DNA of 9,255 nt from positions 1 to 9,255 of the forward strand of contig JAEZNC010000103.1 of the NCBI GenBank assembly GCA_023441905.1. Reading direction: 5' to 3'. The position numbers and the translations under genes are program-made. Under the pieces are notes generated by a model. It worked only from the letters and a program-made list of their open reading frames with translations. It ran no database searches and was not told the origin of the DNA. Source of the DNA: Bacillota bacterium. GTDB taxonomy: Bacteria; Bacillota; Clostridia; Christensenellales; SZUA-584. Positions 8,365 through 9,255 of this stretch are shown piece by piece; within the stretch, counting starts at the first letter, position 1, and each line of letters opens with the position of its first letter.

Positions 8365-8468
8365 CAACTCTGGCCTGTCATGAGGATTGACAAGAAAAAT
8401 GCCTGGTGTTAAAATGGCTCTGCTTGCGTTTTTTAGGGCTTGGTGCGTCATGGAGGTTTATTTTAAGT
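8365..8468 (+). other. Spacer and leader before ybxF
   Basis: This 104-base gap holds the promoter at 8387-8415 and the ybxF ribosome binding site GGAGG at 8452-8456, which is 12 bases before the ATG. In the presumed leader I see only weak pairing (for example GGCTCT at 8416-8421 with AGGGCT at 8435-8440, including G-U pairs). I see no convincing terminator, riboswitch or T-box. A GTG at 8406 opens the same reading frame but lies inside the promoter and is not a credible start. Confidence 0.6.
8387..8415 (+). promoter_or_regulatory. Predicted strong sigma-A promoter for ybxF-rpsL-rpsG
   Basis: A perfect -35 TTGACA at 8387-8392 is followed by exactly 17 bases and then TAAAAT at 8410-8415, a five-of-six -10 match. 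TG at 8407-8408 one base before the -10 makes it an extended -10 promoter. Transcription would begin near 8421-8423, leaving a leader of about 47 bases before the ATG at 8469. It sits just after the stop codon of the membrane protein gene (8364), so it can uncouple the ribosomal protein genes from rpoBC. No terminator is visible between the membrane gene and this promoter, so readthrough is also expected. Confidence 0.75.
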
Positions 8469-8729
8469 ATGGAGCATGAGCTATCCCGGCAGAATAGGGT
8501 GGCGGGCTTAAAGCAAGTGATGCGGTGTGCGCGAGAGGCCTCGCTGGATAAGGTGTATATTGCCAAGGATGCGGATGAAGACATTATTGCTAAGCTCAAA
8601 GCGGAATGTGACAAGCACCGGATCCCATACGATATGTCTCTGACCATGCACCAGATCGGTACGGCGTGCGACATTGAAGTGGGCAGCGCTTGCGCCGGCG
8701 TTTTGAAGCAAGGCAGACAAAGAGATTAA
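8469..8729 (+). CDS. ybxF: L7Ae/YbxF-family kink-turn RNA-binding protein
   Basis: This 86-residue protein belongs to the L7Ae/L30e/S12e/Gadd45 fold family and resembles B. subtilis YbxF (82 residues), which binds kink-turn RNA. Recognisable parts are the VAGLKQVMRCAREAS helix near residues 11-25, the KVYIAKDAD strand and turn near 28-36, and the IGTACDIEVGSACAG segment near 63-77. The last corresponds to the LGKACGIEVGAA region of YbxF that shapes RNA recognition. I chose the ATG at 8469 because GGAGG precedes it and family proteins are 80-90 residues long. Starting at the upstream GTG (8406) would add 21 residues unlike the family. The position directly before rpsL is the usual Firmicutes context. 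It has four cysteines (C20, C47, C67, C75), which is more than in B. subtilis YbxF. Confidence 0.92.
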   Translation: MEHELSRQNRVAGLKQVMRCAREASLDKVYIAKDADEDIIAKLKAECDKHRIPYDMSLTMHQIGTACDIEVGSACAGVLKQGRQRD

Positions 8730-8795
8730 TCCCCTTAAAGGGTTGCGAGGGGTTCTTATAAACAGTCATAATATAAAGGAGGTGAAGACCCAAAT
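8730..8795 (+). promoter_or_regulatory. Spacer with rpsL ribosome binding site
   Basis: AAGGAGGTG at 8776-8784 is a strong Shine-Dalgarno sequence ending 11 bases before the ATG at 8796. The first half contains CCCC (8731-8734) that could pair with GGGG (8749-8752), but the stem is short and has no U-run after it, so I do not call a terminator. The stretch 8754-8777 is A+T-rich and probably keeps the start region unstructured. Confidence 0.6.
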
Positions 8796-9170
8796 ATGCC
8801 GACAATTAATCAGCTGGTCAAACAAGGCAGAAAGACGGCCGAAACCAAAAGCAATTCTCCGATACTCAAGCAGAGCCCTCAGAAAAGAGGCGTTTGCCTG
8901 ACTGTGAGGACGATGACGCCGAAGAAGCCGAATTCCGCTTTAAGAAAAATAGCTAGAGTTCGCCTGGTCAATGGCATGGAAGGTACCGCGTACATTCCTG
9001 GCATCGGCCACAATCTTCAGGAGCACTCTGTGGTGCTTATCAGAGGAGGCAGAGTGAAAGACCTGCCGGGCGTGAGATATCATATAGTCAGAGGCGCTCT
9101 TGACAGCGCAGGAGTGGCCAACAGGAAGCAGGCCCGCAGCAAATACGGTGCCAAGAGACCGAAGAAGTAA
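8796..9170 (+). CDS. rpsL: Small-subunit ribosomal protein S12
   Basis: S12 lies at the decoding centre of the 30S subunit and helps control translational accuracy. The 124-residue product carries the signature TPKKPNSALRK (residues 41-51), GIGHNLQEHSVVLIRGGRVK (69-88) and the basic end RSKYGAKRPKK. K43 and K88, where streptomycin-resistance changes arise in other bacteria, are wild type. D89 is the residue that RimO methylthiolates in species that have it. Small departures from the usual sequence are S27 where many S12 proteins have Cys, and G63 where Val is common. Arginine codons are almost all AGA/AGG (11 of 13 by hand count), unlike the CGN-rich rpoB and rpoC. It is followed after 18 bases by rpsG. 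Confidence 0.99.
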   Translation: MPTINQLVKQGRKTAETKSNSPILKQSPQKRGVCLTVRTMTPKKPNSALRKIARVRLVNGMEGTAYIPGIGHNLQEHSVVLIRGGRVKDLPGVRYHIVRGALDSAGVANRKQARSKYGAKRPKK

Positions 9171-9175
9171 TATTT

Positions 9176-9182
9176 AGGAGGA
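9176..9182 (+). promoter_or_regulatory. rpsG ribosome binding site
   Basis: AGGAGGA lies 6 bases before the ATG at 9189, close to ideal spacing, and confirms that start. The whole gap between rpsL and rpsG is 18 bases, so the two are cotranscribed. Confidence 0.85.
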
Positions 9183-9188
9183 TTCAAC

Positions 9189-9255
9189 ATGCCAAGACGT
9201 GGAGGCGCTCCTAAGCATGACGTTCTGCCCGATCCGATATACAGATCCAGCATGC
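9189..9255 (+). CDS. rpsG: Small-subunit ribosomal protein S7, N-terminal fragment
   Basis: The window ends after 22 codons and one extra base. The translation begins MPRRGGAPKHDVLPDPIYRS, matching the S7 N-terminus (MPRRG..PKR.VLPDPIY in most bacteria). S7 is a primary 16S rRNA binder that nucleates assembly of the 30S head. Its place directly after rpsL is the universal str-operon order, where fusA and tuf usually follow. The truncation is an effect of the window edge, not a broken gene. Confidence 0.95.
   Translation, partial: MPRRGGAPKHDVLPDPIYRSSM

Noticed and set aside
8376..8392. Inverted repeat TGTCA, 7 bases, TGACA overlapping the -35 element
   Set aside because: Arms of five bases are expected by chance. 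One arm is simply part of the consensus -35, so calling an operator is not justified.
8406..8468. GTG start that would extend the YbxF-like protein by 21 residues
   Set aside because: It overlaps the -10 element of the predicted promoter, lacks a ribosome binding site, and would add sequence not seen in the family.
8731..8757. Terminator or attenuator hairpin between ybxF and rpsL
   Set aside because: The possible stem is four G-C pairs with a long loop and lacks a following T-run.
8743..8772. Second promoter before rpsL (TTGCGA, 18 bases, CATAAT)
   Set aside because: The -35 matches only four of six and transcription would start inside the rpsL ribosome binding site. A strong promoter upstream already serves the gene.

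Overview
The window is the classic bacterial rpoBC-str locus, read entirely on the + strand. The order is rpoB, rpoC, an unrecognised cysteine-rich membrane protein gene, an L7Ae/YbxF-type K-turn binding protein gene, rpsL, and the first 22 codons of rpsG. The protein sequences look like Firmicutes of class Clostridia. RpoC opens with the MFELGNFDSI type N-terminus. Neither large subunit carries the lineage insertions of Proteobacteria. A ybxF-like gene precedes rpsL, as in Bacillus and Clostridium. The ribosome binding sites are purine-rich AGGAGG types. The DNA is moderately G+C-rich by eye, so a gut-type clostridial lineage such as the Oscillospiraceae or Christensenellaceae is plausible, but the order is a guess.

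Layout. Positions 1-35 are the end of the upstream spacer with the rpoB ribosome binding site. Positions 36-3968 hold rpoB, complete, with an unusually long Asp-rich C-terminal tail. After a 37-base gap, rpoC (4006-7620) starts at a TTG codon behind a strong ribosome binding site. A gap of only 21 bases leads to a 240-residue protein (7642-8364) with cysteine clusters and two predicted membrane helices. I do not recognise its family, and it is not part of the textbook rpoC-ybxF-rpsL order. A spacer of 104 bases (8365-8468) carries a near-consensus sigma-A promoter (TTGACA, 17 bases, extended -10 TAAAAT). The ybxF-like gene (8469-8729), rpsL (8796-9170) and rpsG (from 9189, cut by the window end) follow.

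How the genes work together. RpoB and RpoC form the catalytic core of RNA polymerase. S12 and S7 are small-subunit ribosomal proteins, and the YbxF-like protein binds kink-turn RNA. The tight spacing suggests the unknown membrane protein is made on the rpoBC message, while the strong promoter at 8387-8415 lets the ybxF-rpsL-rpsG section be transcribed independently. Most of the window is ordinary housekeeping. The parts worth attention are the roughly 155-residue RpoB tail, the unknown membrane gene inserted in a highly conserved gene order, and the promoter directly behind that gene. I found no mobile element, CRISPR array, tRNA, rRNA or convincing terminator.
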